This document shows positions 9,127 to 16,297 of a stretch of DNA of 64,000 nt, piece after piece (the stretch's first letter is position 1; the number at the start of each line of letters is the position of its first letter). Below the pieces are notes generated by a model. It was not told where the DNA came from and did no database searches. It saw only the letters and a program-made list of their open reading frames with translations. The translations under genes and the position numbers were made by a program. The DNA comes from Pseudomonadota bacterium. GTDB taxonomy: Archaea; Thermoplasmatota; SW-10-69-26; JACQPN01; JAJPHT01. Where the stretch lies: positions 1 through 64,000 of the forward strand of contig JAJPHT010000013.1 of the NCBI GenBank assembly GCA_021325135.1, written 5' to 3'.

Positions 9127-9738
9127 GTGCCCCGGATCCCCATCTTCCCCCTGGACGTGGTGCTCTTCCCGGGGGAGCCGTTCGGGCTGCACGTCTTCGA
9201 GGAGCGCTACCTCCTCATGACCGAGGAGTGCCTCGCGGAGAACCTGCCCATCGGCGTCGTCCTCATCCGCCGCGAAGGCTCCGAGGGCCCGCGCTTCGGC
9301 GGCATCCCCGCGCCGGAAGCGCCCGAGGACGACCGCGTCGAGTTCGAGCCCGAGCAGGTGGGCACCGCGGCGCGCATCGTGAAGGCCGAGAAGGTGGGCG
9401 ACCGCTACCTCTTGGACACCGTGGGCACGCACCGCTTCCGCATCAAGCGCGTCTACTCCGAGAAGCCCTACCAGGAGGCGGACGTGGAGTGGCTCGCCGA
9501 GCCCGCGGGCGACATCGCCGCCGCGGCGCGCCTGGCCGGCGAGGTGCTGGAGAAGGTGGAGTCCGTGGGGGGCCAGGTGGACTGGGACAGCCCCTCGACC
9601 CACGACCCCATCGCCGTCTCCCACGTCGTCGCCTCGCGCCTCCCCTTCGACCTCCTCACCAAGCAACGCCTCTTGGAGGCCGAGGACGCGGAGCGCCGCC
9701 TGGAGGCGGAGTCGGAGATGCTGGACGTCGTGTTCTAA
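9127..9738 (+). CDS. LON N-terminal substrate-binding domain protein
   Basis: A stand-alone LON (PUA-like) domain, 203 residues, without the ATPase or protease parts of Lon. The family pattern is clear: IPIFPLDVVLFPGEPFGLHVFEERY at the start (residues 4-28), a GTAARI strand near 79-84, and GTHRFRIKRV near 100-109. The C-terminal third is helical with the expected LPFDLLTKQRLLEAED segment. Such solo LON proteins occur in bacteria and archaea, and their substrate is unknown. GTG start. Its stop is directly followed by the first hairpin repeat. Confidence 0.88.
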   Translation: MPRIPIFPLDVVLFPGEPFGLHVFEERYLLMTEECLAENLPIGVVLIRREGSEGPRFGGIPAPEAPEDDRVEFEPEQVGTAARIVKAEKVGDRYLLDTVGTHRFRIKRVYSEKPYQEADVEWLAEPAGDIAAAARLAGEVLEKVESVGGQVDWDSPSTHDPIAVSHVVASRLPFDLLTKQRLLEAEDAERRLEAESEMLDVVF

Positions 9739-9739
9739 A

Positions 9740-9832
9740 GCGGGGGGTTCGGGGGGCGCAGCCCCCTGACGTTTTGATCGTCTGCTGGACTTGGACTTCA
9801 CGTCAGGGGGCTGCGCCCCCCGAACCCCCCGC
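9740..9832. repeat. G-rich hairpin repeat, copy 1
   Basis: A perfect 32-bp inverted repeat (9740-9771 with 9801-9832) encloses a 29-nt loop. It begins immediately after the TAA of the LON-domain gene. The loop carries GATCGTCTGCTGGACTT, nearly the same text as in the second copy at 11066. The shared inner sequence shows this is a dispersed element, not just chance G-tracts. It could act as a bidirectional transcript end or be a REP/MITE-like unit. Confidence 0.85.
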
Positions 9833-9885
9833 CCTGAGGCCAATCTGGGACAATCCTCATAGCCCGCCCGACGCGGTCAGGCACC

Positions 9886-11064
9886 GTGGCCAAGACCGCG
9901 AACGTGGGCCGCGTCGTGGAGACGGGCGCCATCCTGGGCGTCCTCACGGTGGTCCTCGTCGCGACGGGCATCGCCATGTCGCCCACGGTGCTCGCCCAGC
10001 TGGGCCTCTTCGCGCAGCCGTGGGCCGCCAACGCGTTCTACGTCGTCCACATGACGTGCGCGGTGCTGCTGGTCGCCTTCCTCGCGTGGCACCTCTGGCC
10101 CCTCGCCTACGCGATCCTCAAGAAGGCGGGCCAGACCCTTGCCCAGCGCGTCTCCTCCTTCACGCTCCTGGCGCTCGTCCTCGTGGAAATCGTCACCGGC
10201 TACCAGCTCTGGAGCCACAGCTACGTGCTCCTTCCCAAGGAGTGGAACGTGGCGGTCCACCTGGCGACGACGGGCCTCCTTCTCGTCCCGCTTGGCATCC
10301 ACGCGGCGCGCGGCCTGGGCGTGTGGCGCACGCGCCGCGACGCGCGCAAGGCCGCGCTGGCCGCCGCGACGGCCGCGGGACAGGGCGAGAAGGCCATCGC
10401 GCAGCAGCGCGGGGTCTCGCGCCGCCTCTTCCTGCGCCTCTCGGCCTACGCCGCCGCGGGCCTCGCCCTCGCCGCCACCTTCGGCTCGGCCGCCAAGGGG
10501 CAGATCGGCGCGTGGCGGCTCAACTCCGTGGGCCCCATCCCCGGCCTCACCAAGGAAAGCTATCATCTTCGCGTCACGGGGCTCGTGAACAAGCCCATCA
10601 GCATCTCGTTCCCCGAGCTGCTGGCGATGAGCAGCGTGACCACCGACCTCGTGCACCACTGCGTCGAGGGGTGGACCTATGAGAACCAGTTCACGGGCGT
10701 GCCCCTCTCCGCGATCCTGGAGCGCGCGGGCGGCGTGAAGCCCGGCGCCTCCATGCTGATCTTCAAGAGCCCCGAGGTGTCGCGCCAGTGGTTCGCGTGG
10801 GGCCAGCAGTACACCAGCAGCTTCCCGCTGAAGCCCGGCGTCGCGGAGAGCGCGCTCGTCGTCTACGCTGTCGCGGGCAAGGACCTGCCCCCCGAGCACG
10901 GCTTCCCCGTGCGCCTCATGACGCCGCGCAAGTGGGGCTACAAGGCGTGCAAGTGGCTCACCGAGATCGAGGTGAGCGCCGACGGGAGCTACCGCGGCTA
11001 CTGGGAGCGCGAAGGCTACAACGGCGACGGCGACTTCCCGGGGCCCATCTGGGAAGGGCAGTAA
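9886..11064 (+). CDS. Cytochrome b-type membrane domain fused to molybdopterin oxidoreductase
   Basis: A 392-residue membrane enzyme. Residues 1-150 form about four helices with paired histidines (VVHMTCA and LAWHLWP; AVHLATT and LGIHAARG), as in diheme cytochrome b modules. After a basic linker, an SRRLFLRL twin-arginine-like segment and another helix lead into a sulfite-oxidase-type molybdopterin domain (about 200-392). Its Moco-ligand cysteine is in LVHHCVEGW near residue 262, and RLMTPRKWGYK is also typical. The arrangement resembles a one-chain MsrQ-MsrP (YedZ-YedY) system in which quinol reduces an external substrate. The substrate is inferred only by analogy. GTG start. Hairpin copy 2 directly follows the stop. 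Confidence 0.85.
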   Translation: MAKTANVGRVVETGAILGVLTVVLVATGIAMSPTVLAQLGLFAQPWAANAFYVVHMTCAVLLVAFLAWHLWPLAYAILKKAGQTLAQRVSSFTLLALVLVEIVTGYQLWSHSYVLLPKEWNVAVHLATTGLLLVPLGIHAARGLGVWRTRRDARKAALAAATAAGQGEKAIAQQRGVSRRLFLRLSAYAAAGLALAATFGSAAKGQIGAWRLNSVGPIPGLTKESYHLRVTGLVNKPISISFPELLAMSSVTTDLVHHCVEGWTYENQFTGVPLSAILERAGGVKPGASMLIFKSPEVSRQWFAWGQQYTSSFPLKPGVAESALVVYAVAGKDLPPEHGFPVRLMTPRKWGYKACKWLTEIEVSADGSYRGYWEREGYNGDGDFPGPIWEGQ

Positions 11065-11065
11065 A

Positions 11066-11208
11066 GCGGGGGGTTCGGGGGAGTCGTTGGGCGGCGCCGC
11101 AGCGCCGCCAAAATGGGGGGTTTCAGGGGGGCTCGCCCCCCTGACGTCTCGGTCGTCTGCTGGAACGGGACTTCACTTCAGGGGGCTGCGCCCCCCGGAA
11201 CCCCCCGC
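11066..11208. repeat. G-rich hairpin repeat, copy 2 (enlarged)
   Basis: Starts one base after the TAA of the molybdoenzyme gene with the same GCGGGGGGTTCGGGGG as copy 1 and ends GGGGGCTGCGCCCCCCGGAA plus a C-run. The inner text TGACGTC..GGTCGTCTGCTGGAACGGGACTTCA parallels the copy 1 loop. The left arm is interrupted by about 50 bp that itself contains hairpins (GGCGGCGCCGC and GGGGGGCTCGCCCCCC). The minus-strand gene 11173-11430 ends inside it. Confidence 0.8.
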
Positions 11209-11430
11209 TTTTCGCGCGCGCTCCACGGCGTCCCCCACGTCCTTCTCGCTCGTGCCCATGCGCTCCGCCGCCTCGCGCGGGCCCTCGTCGACGTACTCCG
11301 CGTCGGCGTGCTCGCCCTTCCCCGAGGGGTTCTCGCGCGCCCGGTCGGCCGTGGCCTGGGCGTTCCTCGTCGTCTCCACATCGAAGCCGGTGTAGGCCGG
11401 CCGGTAGGGCTTCTCCTTCTTGGCGGGCAT
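11173..11430 (-). CDS. Small charged cytoplasmic protein
   Basis: An 85-residue, highly charged soluble protein (MPAKKEKPYRPAYTGFDVET at the start). It carries a predicted helix-rich region SEKDVGDAVERARKAG near 61-76. The last nine residues (GSGGRSPLK) are encoded by the right arm of hairpin repeat copy 2, so the element has supplied a new C-terminus and stop codon. I do not recognise the family; basic Lys-rich start followed by acidic stretches resembles small stress or nucleic-acid-associated proteins. Convergent with the molybdoenzyme gene. Confidence 0.6.
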   Translation of the reverse strand: MPAKKEKPYRPAYTGFDVETTRNAQATADRARENPSGKGEHADAEYVDEGPREAAERMGTSEKDVGDAVERARKAGGSGGRSPLK

Positions 11431-11701
11431 GGTGGGGGACGGCGCGGCCGGGTGCTTCAGGGTTCCCGAAGGGCGGTCGATCGCGCGTGCTCGACCCGCT
11501 TTGGATAAGGGGCCTCTCCTCGCCCTTTCTTGCTGGGGGCTCCGCCCCCTTTCCCCCCGCCGAACCACCGGACCAGCGGACCCCCGAACCAACGCCCCGG
11601 GGATTCGGGCACGCAAAAGGAGGAATCCTCGGGGGCGGCGCGGGCGGCCCGGGGACGAAGGGGCAGTCCCTCTGGTGGAGCAAGCCGGCCAAAACCCAAA
11701 C
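11431..11701. other. Intergenic G/C-tract region without a convincing gene
   Basis: This stretch of about 270 bp contains hairpin-like C and G runs, for example GGGGGCTCCGCCCCC at 11535-11549, and proline/glycine-rich shadow frames only. It resembles the G-rich hairpin family in character but does not share the inner sequence. Nothing else is recognised before the AT-richer arsR promoter. Confidence 0.5.
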
Positions 11702-11750
11702 TCATGTCGACCGAAATCTACATGATTCATGTTGACGTACATCGACATGA
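11702..11750 (+). promoter_or_regulatory. arsR operator: three TCATGTYGAY half-sites
   Basis: TCATGTCGAC (11702-11711), TCATGTTGAC (11727-11736) and the inverted ATCGACATGA (11741-11750) are near-identical half-sites. A separate perfect ACATG-ATT-CATGT palindrome lies at 11720-11732. The block is AT-rich and abuts or overlaps the arsR start, as expected for an autoregulated repressor. Confidence 0.65.
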
Positions 11751-12112
11751 TGCCTCGGAAGGTCGCGCCCGCCCTCGCGCTGCGGCTGGAGACGCTTACT
11801 GGCGAGGACGGCGCGTGCTGCGCGGTGGACCTCCAGGCCGAGGCGCGCTCCGTGCGCGCGGGCCCCCGCATGGCGCAGGCGCTCGCCCGCGCGAAGGCCA
11901 TGGCGGACGAGAGCCGCCTCCTCGTCCTTGCGCTCCTGAAGCGCCGCGGCGAGATGTGCGCGTGCGAGGCGCAGGCCGCGCTGGGCGTCAGCCACGCCAC
12001 CGTGAGCCACCACATGGGCGTGCTCGTGGAGGCTGGCCTCGTCGAGGCCCAGCGGCGCGGCAAGTGGATGCGCTATCGACTCTCCGAAGGAACGAGGGAG
12101 ATTGTCCCGTGA
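11750..12112 (+). CDS. ArsR/SmtB-family metal-sensing repressor
   Basis: A 120-residue winged-helix repressor. The recognition-helix region is SHATVSHHMGVLVEAGLVEA, typical of ArsR. Just before it, GEMCACEAQ matches the position of the ELCVCDL metal(loid) site in helix 3, with a Cys-x-Cys pair. An additional Cys-Cys pair near residue 22 (GACCAVD) recalls the N-terminal cysteines of CadC-type sensors. Thus it probably releases DNA on binding soft metals or arsenite. Starts are possible at 11729, 11747 or 11750; I chose the one that leaves the operator half-sites upstream. A Cys-rich micropeptide gene follows after 13 bp. Confidence 0.85.
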   Translation: MPRKVAPALALRLETLTGEDGACCAVDLQAEARSVRAGPRMAQALARAKAMADESRLLVLALLKRRGEMCACEAQAALGVSHATVSHHMGVLVEAGLVEAQRRGKWMRYRLSEGTREIVP

Positions 12113-12125
12113 CCGCGGGGAGGGG

Positions 12126-12194
12126 GTGAGGCCCATTCTGAACGATCCCGGATGCTGCGACCCCGGCTGCTGCGGCGGCGGAGGCTGCTGCTAG
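12126..12194 (+). CDS. 22-residue Cys-pair micropeptide, putative metal binder
   Basis: GTG start, 13 bp after the arsR stop, preceded by a strong purine run GGGGAGGGG that can serve as ribosome site. The product is MRPILNDPGCCDPGCC followed by GGGGCC: six cysteines in three adjacent pairs separated by Gly/Pro/Asp. This would chelate soft metals much like a metallothionein fragment. Position behind a Cys-sensing ArsR supports cotranscription and metal control. It is in a different frame from arsR, so it is not read-through. The stop TAG shares the CTAG sequence with the stop of the convergent membrane-protein gene. No family is known to me. Confidence 0.6.
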   Translation: MRPILNDPGCCDPGCCGGGGCC

Positions 12195-12514
12195 CTTCTC
12201 AGGAGCCCCGCGAGCGCGGCGATGGCGAAGCAGAGCCCGGCCACCACCAGGGGCCGCAGGACGACGCGCATCTCGCGCTCGGGGGGCAGCCCGAAGAAGG
12301 GCCCCTCCGCCCGGAGCGGCAGCCCGAAGAGGGACCGCTCCAGGGCGCGGGCCGGACGCAGGAGGAGCGCCGCGGCCACGAGCAGGAGGGCCAGGGACGC
12401 GGCGACGAGGAGGAAGCCCTGCGTCGCGGCGAAGACGTCGCGCGGAAGGCGCGTGAGGAGCCACGCGATGGCGGCCGCGCCCGCCGCGACGGCGACGACG
12501 CGCGCGGGCCTCAT
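12191..12514 (-). CDS. Small membrane protein, second gene of a pair
   Basis: A 107-residue membrane protein with about three hydrophobic segments (residues 5-24, 30-52, 85-104) and a basic loop RPARALERSLFGLPLRA. Its ATG overlaps the stop of the upstream gene by 4 bp (ATGA), so translation is coupled. It converges on the ArsR/micropeptide unit. The LRPLVVAGLCFAIAALAGLL end resembles short archaeal membrane proteins of no known function. Confidence 0.7.
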   Translation of the reverse strand: MRPARVVAVAAGAAAIAWLLTRLPRDVFAATQGFLLVAASLALLLVAAALLLRPARALERSLFGLPLRAEGPFFGLPPEREMRVVLRPLVVAGLCFAIAALAGLLRS

Positions 12515-12840
12515 GCGGCCGCGCTCCGGCGGCGCTCCAGCAGCACGCCCAAGGCGAGCAGGGCGCCCACGACGAAGCCCGCGCTGAGGGCGAGGTTGAG
12601 CGCGACGCCGCCGTGCATGGAGAGCAGCGCGCCCGCCAGGAGGACGCCGTAGAGCGCCGTGCCCACCGCGCCGAAGAGGGGGAACCACCAGAGCATCGCG
12701 GCGCCGAAGACCCAGACGGAGCTGAAGAGGACGAGAAGGGCGGCGGGGATGCCCCAGCCGGCGAGCTTCACCGCCACGAGCGCCGCGGCCATGAGGAGAC
12801 ACCAGAGGGCCGCGAAGGCGCGCAGCGGGGTGCGAGGCAT
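12511..12840 (-). CDS. Small membrane protein, first gene of a pair
   Basis: A 109-residue protein with three to four membrane helices (about 8-26, 30-54, 56-74, 80-102) and a short Arg-rich C-terminus. It probably forms a complex with the product of the overlapping gene 12191-12514. No motif points to a function. Confidence 0.7.
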   Translation of the reverse strand: MPRTPLRAFAALWCLLMAAALVAVKLAGWGIPAALLVLFSSVWVFGAAMLWWFPLFGAVGTALYGVLLAGALLSMHGGVALNLALSAGFVVGALLALGVLLERRRSAAA

Positions 12841-12927
12841 GCGCGGGCGAGGCCGCGGCCTGCGAAAAGGATTGCGAGAAAAGGGGTGGGGGCTCGCGCC
12901 CCCGAGGTGGTGAACCCGTTGATCGGC

Positions 12928-13605
12928 CTAGTGGTGGATGGCGCCGCCCAGCGTGCCGGCGACCTGGCCGCCGACGCCGTGGACGCTGCCCACCGCGTTG
13001 CCCGCGACGTTGGCCGCGCCGTCCGCGCTGGGCTTGAGGCCCTGGAGCGCGCCGTCGGCCGTCGCGCCGAGCTTGCCGCCGACGTTGCCCACGTCGGTCG
13101 TGCCCGTGGCGCCGAGGTTCGCGTCGCCGCTGGCGTGGCCGCCCAGCGACTTCACGGCGCCCACGAGGGAGTGGAAGCGGGACGTGAGCCAGCCCCAGAA
13201 GCCGCAAGGCGCGGAGCCCTCGTCGCCCTTCTTCAGGGGTGCGTCGGCGCCGACGTCCGTGCTGGTCTGGAGCGAGCCGGTCGCGGCGGCGTGGCCGGGC
13301 GCGTCCGCGCCGAGGCTGGCGACGGAGTGGCCCGCGCCGTCGGTGCCGGCCTGGGCCTGGGCGTTGGCCTTCTCGGTCTCAAGGCCCGCCGTCGCGGTGG
13401 TCGCGGGCTTGGCGTCGAGGTGCGTGCCGTCGAGCTTCGCGGTGGGCGAGGAGGAGGCGTCGGCATGGAGCGTGCCGTGGTCCGTCTGGACCGAGTGGCT
13501 GGCGCCGATGTCAGCGCCGACTCCAGGGCCCAGCGCGGCCGCGGGGGCCGCGAGGGCGACGAGTCCGATCAGGGCGAGCAGGGGGATCCGCGTTCGGTTG
13601 GTCAT
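12928..13605 (-). CDS. Secreted low-complexity Ala/Gly-rich protein
   Basis: A 225-residue exported protein. The signal peptide runs from MTNRTRIPLLALIG to APAAA (about residue 24). The mature chain is rich in Ala, Gly, Asp, Thr and His with repeated motifs such as GADAPG, GADIGA and NVGGKLGATADG, suggesting an unstructured or repetitive surface protein. A central segment CGFWGWLTSRFHSLVGAVKSL is amphipathic and may contact membrane. ATG at 13605 is chosen for the signal peptide. Function unknown. Confidence 0.7.
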   Translation of the reverse strand: MTNRTRIPLLALIGLVALAAPAAALGPGVGADIGASHSVQTDHGTLHADASSSPTAKLDGTHLDAKPATTATAGLETEKANAQAQAGTDGAGHSVASLGADAPGHAAATGSLQTSTDVGADAPLKKGDEGSAPCGFWGWLTSRFHSLVGAVKSLGGHASGDANLGATGTTDVGNVGGKLGATADGALQGLKPSADGAANVAGNAVGSVHGVGGQVAGTLGGAIHH

Positions 13606-13762
13606 CGGCACAGGGTTGCCCTGCGCGGGCGATAGCAAGATTGGATGTGGGCGGAAACTGAGGCCCCGCCACCACGAGGAATCCTTGAATCCTCACGGAT
13701 CGTGTTTCGGTTCGCTTGCAAACCGCGCAGTTCAACTACCCCTCCGGGGCCGTCCAGGGAGC

Positions 13763-14440
13763 ATGGACGCCGCGGGCGCGTGGGCCGCCCTCCAGCCTTG
13801 GATCACGAGGCTGGAGATCTGGAGAGGCTACGAGAGCGACCTGGAGACGCTGCTGATCTACGCGTTCGGCATCGCGCTCTACACGGTGCTCGTCTTCGCG
13901 TTCTGCCAGAACCTCTCGCGCGTCGAGGCCTTCCACGCGCGCCCCCGCGCGGGCTGGGCGGGCCGGACCGCCAAGGTCGTCGAGATCGCCCTCGTCTTCC
14001 CCGTGATGAGCATGCTCTTCTTCGGCGTGCTGGGCGCCTCGCTCTTCCTTCTCGCCAAGTCGCAGTCCACCTACCAGATCCTCCTCCTTGCCATGGCGGT
14101 CGTCCTCAGCGTCCGCGTCACGTCCTTCATCAGCTCCGACATGAGCGTCGACCTCGCGAAGCTCCTGCCCCTGGGCCTCCTGGGCGTGTTCCTGGTGGAC
14201 CCCGGCTCCGTGACGCTGGCCATGGCGTGGGCCCGCGTGAAGGAGACGCCCACGCTCATGCCCGAGATCGCGCGCTTCTTCGCCCTCTTCATCGTCGCCG
14301 AGTCCGCGCTGCGCGGCGGGCGCTGGGCCGCCCACAAGGGGCTCGCCGCGTACCGCGGCCGCCGCGCGCGCCGCGTCGAGGTGAAGACGCCCGCCGCGAC
14401 GGCGGACCTCGAGATCGTCGCGGTCGAGCCTCGCGCGTGA
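13763..14440 (+). CDS. Multi-pass membrane protein, unknown function
   Basis: A 225-residue protein with about five to six membrane segments: near 25-50, 70-98, 102-122, 130-148 and 165-190. It has a cytoplasmic basic tail (RGRRARRVEVKT). No characterised motif is visible. The ATG at 13763 follows an AT-rich stretch with the near repeat GAATCCTTGAATCCTC about 85 bp upstream. Its stop TGA forms a TGATCA palindrome with the stop of the convergent gene. Such proteins are common and unstudied in archaea. Confidence 0.7.
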   Translation: MDAAGAWAALQPWITRLEIWRGYESDLETLLIYAFGIALYTVLVFAFCQNLSRVEAFHARPRAGWAGRTAKVVEIALVFPVMSMLFFGVLGASLFLLAKSQSTYQILLLAMAVVLSVRVTSFISSDMSVDLAKLLPLGLLGVFLVDPGSVTLAMAWARVKETPTLMPEIARFFALFIVAESALRGGRWAAHKGLAAYRGRRARRVEVKTPAATADLEIVAVEPRA

Positions 14441-14983
14441 TCACGCGGCCGGCGCGCGCACCGCGTCCAGGAACGCGCGCTCGTCGCTCGGCTCCACGCG
14501 GAAGCGCGCGAGCCGGCGCCCCGCGGGCGACTCCACCTGCACGCGCACGCGCGCCCGGCGCCTCCTCTTGCCCGCTTCGCGCTCCACGACGCGCACCTGC
14601 GCGAGCGGCCACGCGTCGGGCTTGGGCGCGGGGAGCACGCGCGAGAGCGGATGGTCCAGGTGCACGCGCAGGAGGCGCCGGTCCGTGACAGCGTAAGCCG
14701 TGTAGCGGTGCTGGAGGACGGTCCGCGCCGAGTCGGCCAGGAAGGCGAGCCCCGCGACGAGGGCCGCGATCACGGGCGACACCGCGTGCTCGGGCCAGAT
14801 GGGGAGGTATTGCCACCAAGAGGGGCGGCTGAAGCCCACGTAGAACGTGAGGTACGCCCAGAGGGCCACGCTCAGCGCGACGCGCCGCCACGCCTCGTGG
14901 CCCGGAGCCTCGGCCCAGCGCACGGGCTCGCCGGGTTGCAGGTGCGGGGAGAGCCAGGCGGGGGACGCGGAGGGCCCGGTCAT
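14441..14983 (-). CDS. Membrane protein with PH-like C-terminal domain
   Basis: A 180-residue protein (ATG at 14983; an upstream ATG would add 18 residues). It has two to three membrane helices near residues 33-50 and 65-90. A soluble domain follows with AYAVTDRRLLRVHLD, the pattern of bacterial PH-like (bPH2/YdbT) domains in which TDRRL marks the first strands. The tail is very Arg-rich (GKRRRRARVRV). A role in membrane or envelope stress is typical for the family, but only inferred here. Confidence 0.7.
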   Translation of the reverse strand: MTGPSASPAWLSPHLQPGEPVRWAEAPGHEAWRRVALSVALWAYLTFYVGFSRPSWWQYLPIWPEHAVSPVIAALVAGLAFLADSARTVLQHRYTAYAVTDRRLLRVHLDHPLSRVLPAPKPDAWPLAQVRVVEREAGKRRRRARVRVQVESPAGRRLARFRVEPSDERAFLDAVRAPAA

Positions 14984-15090
14984 CGCGCCGCGCCATCCCT
15001 CGGGGGCTCGAAAAGGCTTGGTCGGAGAGCGATCCACCTGGCCGCGCCACCTTGCGGCAGGATGAAGCGGCGCCGGCGTCTGCCGCCTTC

Positions 15091-16017
15091 GTGCGCGCCC
15101 TTCCGCCCCTGCTGGCGATCCTGCTCGTCGTCCTCCTCAGCGCCCCCTCCGCGTCCGCGCAGGGCGTCAACGTCAGCGCCAACGACTGCCCGCCCAAGAC
15201 GACGGACAAGGAGAAGACGAAGGTGGACAACGAGACGGGCTGGAACCTCTACAACACCACGTACCCCAACGGATACGATATCGAGATCTGGTGCCTCGAC
15301 CACCCGGGCGGGGACATCCGCGTGCGGGTCAGCGTGCCGCAGGCGGACGGGAACAAGACCTACGTCTGGGTCGCGGGCTGCTTCCTGCCCGACGGGCTCA
15401 ACGTCGGACAGGCCTGGTGGAGCACGGGCCGCTTCCACCTGGCGTGGGGCAACTGGCACAACGCCAGCACCCGCGACTACCACTTCGACCTGCTCTACCC
15501 GCCTGGCAACCTCACCATCACGCTCACCGCCAACAAGACGCCCGTGCGCAACGTCACGATCCCCGCGCCCGCGAACCTCAGCAACCTCAGCGGCGCGGTG
15601 CGAAGCCTGGCGGCCGCCGACCTTCCGCAGGCGCCGCGCTGCGCCGCGGGCTTCGACCACGGCGCCGCCGTCGCGTGGGACCCGGGCGCGGGCCTCGCGC
15701 TGGCCTCCGCCACGCAGACCTCCCTCTCCGTGCAGTGGCCGGCGGCGGAGGGCATCGAGGGCGTGACGACCTACCGCGTCGCGATCGACGGCGGCTCGCC
15801 CGTGGACGTCGGCGCCATCCGCGACCACACGTTCGAAGGGCTGGCCGCGGGCTCGCAGCACGCGGTCCGCGTGGAGGCGTGCGACGTGGAGGGCAACTGC
15901 ACCGCGGATGGGCCCCAGGGGACGTTCGCCACGCAGAAGCCCGCAGCCCTTCCGGGGGCCGCTTGGGCCCTCGCCGCCGTCGCGCTGGCCGCGCTCGTGG
16001 CCCGGCGAAGAGGGTAG
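15091..16017 (+). CDS. Secreted membrane-anchored Fn3-domain protein
   Basis: A 308-residue surface protein. The signal peptide is MRALPPLLAILLVVLLSAPS with cleavage after SASA, using the GTG at 15091; an upstream TTG at 15052 is possible. The N-terminal half (about 25-165) is a Trp- and Asn-rich beta domain with several N-x-S/T sites. A fibronectin type III-like domain follows near 200-285 (TSLSVQWPAAEG, TYRVAIDGG, VRVEACD). The C-terminus is LPGAAWALAAVALAALVARRRG, a Pro-Gly start followed by a membrane helix and Arg cluster, like archaeal sorting or anchor signals. Confidence 0.75.
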   Translation: MRALPPLLAILLVVLLSAPSASAQGVNVSANDCPPKTTDKEKTKVDNETGWNLYNTTYPNGYDIEIWCLDHPGGDIRVRVSVPQADGNKTYVWVAGCFLPDGLNVGQAWWSTGRFHLAWGNWHNASTRDYHFDLLYPPGNLTITLTANKTPVRNVTIPAPANLSNLSGAVRSLAAADLPQAPRCAAGFDHGAAVAWDPGAGLALASATQTSLSVQWPAAEGIEGVTTYRVAIDGGSPVDVGAIRDHTFEGLAAGSQHAVRVEACDVEGNCTADGPQGTFATQKPAALPGAAWALAAVALAALVARRRG

Positions 16018-16024
16018 ACGAGGA

Positions 16025-16188
16025 GCGTGTCGCTCCCCGTCTGTCGAGCCGCCCCTCCACGTCGGCTGGCGTACCAGCCGGCAATACTCCCTGCGCGCCC
16101 CGCTCCGCCGCGCTTTCGCGCGGCTTCGGGGGCGACAAGCGTGTCCTGCTGAATGAAGCGTGTCGCTCCCCGTCTGTCGAGCCGCCCC
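16025..16188. repeat. 31-bp direct repeat pair in an intergenic region
   Basis: GCGTGTCGCTCCCCGTCTGT and the next 11 bases occur identically at 16025-16055 and 16158-16188. The 102-bp spacer holds small hairpins, for example GCCGCGC-TTTC-GCGCGGC at 16107-16124 and GGCTGG..CCAGCC near 16065. The intergenic stretch 16018-16297 contains no convincing gene. It may be the remnant of a duplicated small palindromic element. Confidence 0.8.
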
Positions 16189-16297
16189 ATCTGCGTATGT
16201 CGGCGGCGCTTACCATGGGGGAGCGTGCGCCGGCATGCCCGCCCCGGTCCAAAGCGTTTCGCCGAACGCTTATCCTCGGGGTCGCGGCTCCCGGCGC

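Noticed and set aside
9740..11208. CRISPR array or IS element
   Set aside because: The G-rich repeats are two dissimilarly spaced hairpins, no spacers of constant length and no transposase nearby.
11457..11705. A minus-strand gene in the G-rich intergenic region
   Set aside because: Gly/Arg/Pro low-complexity readout of G and C tracts in several frames at once; no start context.
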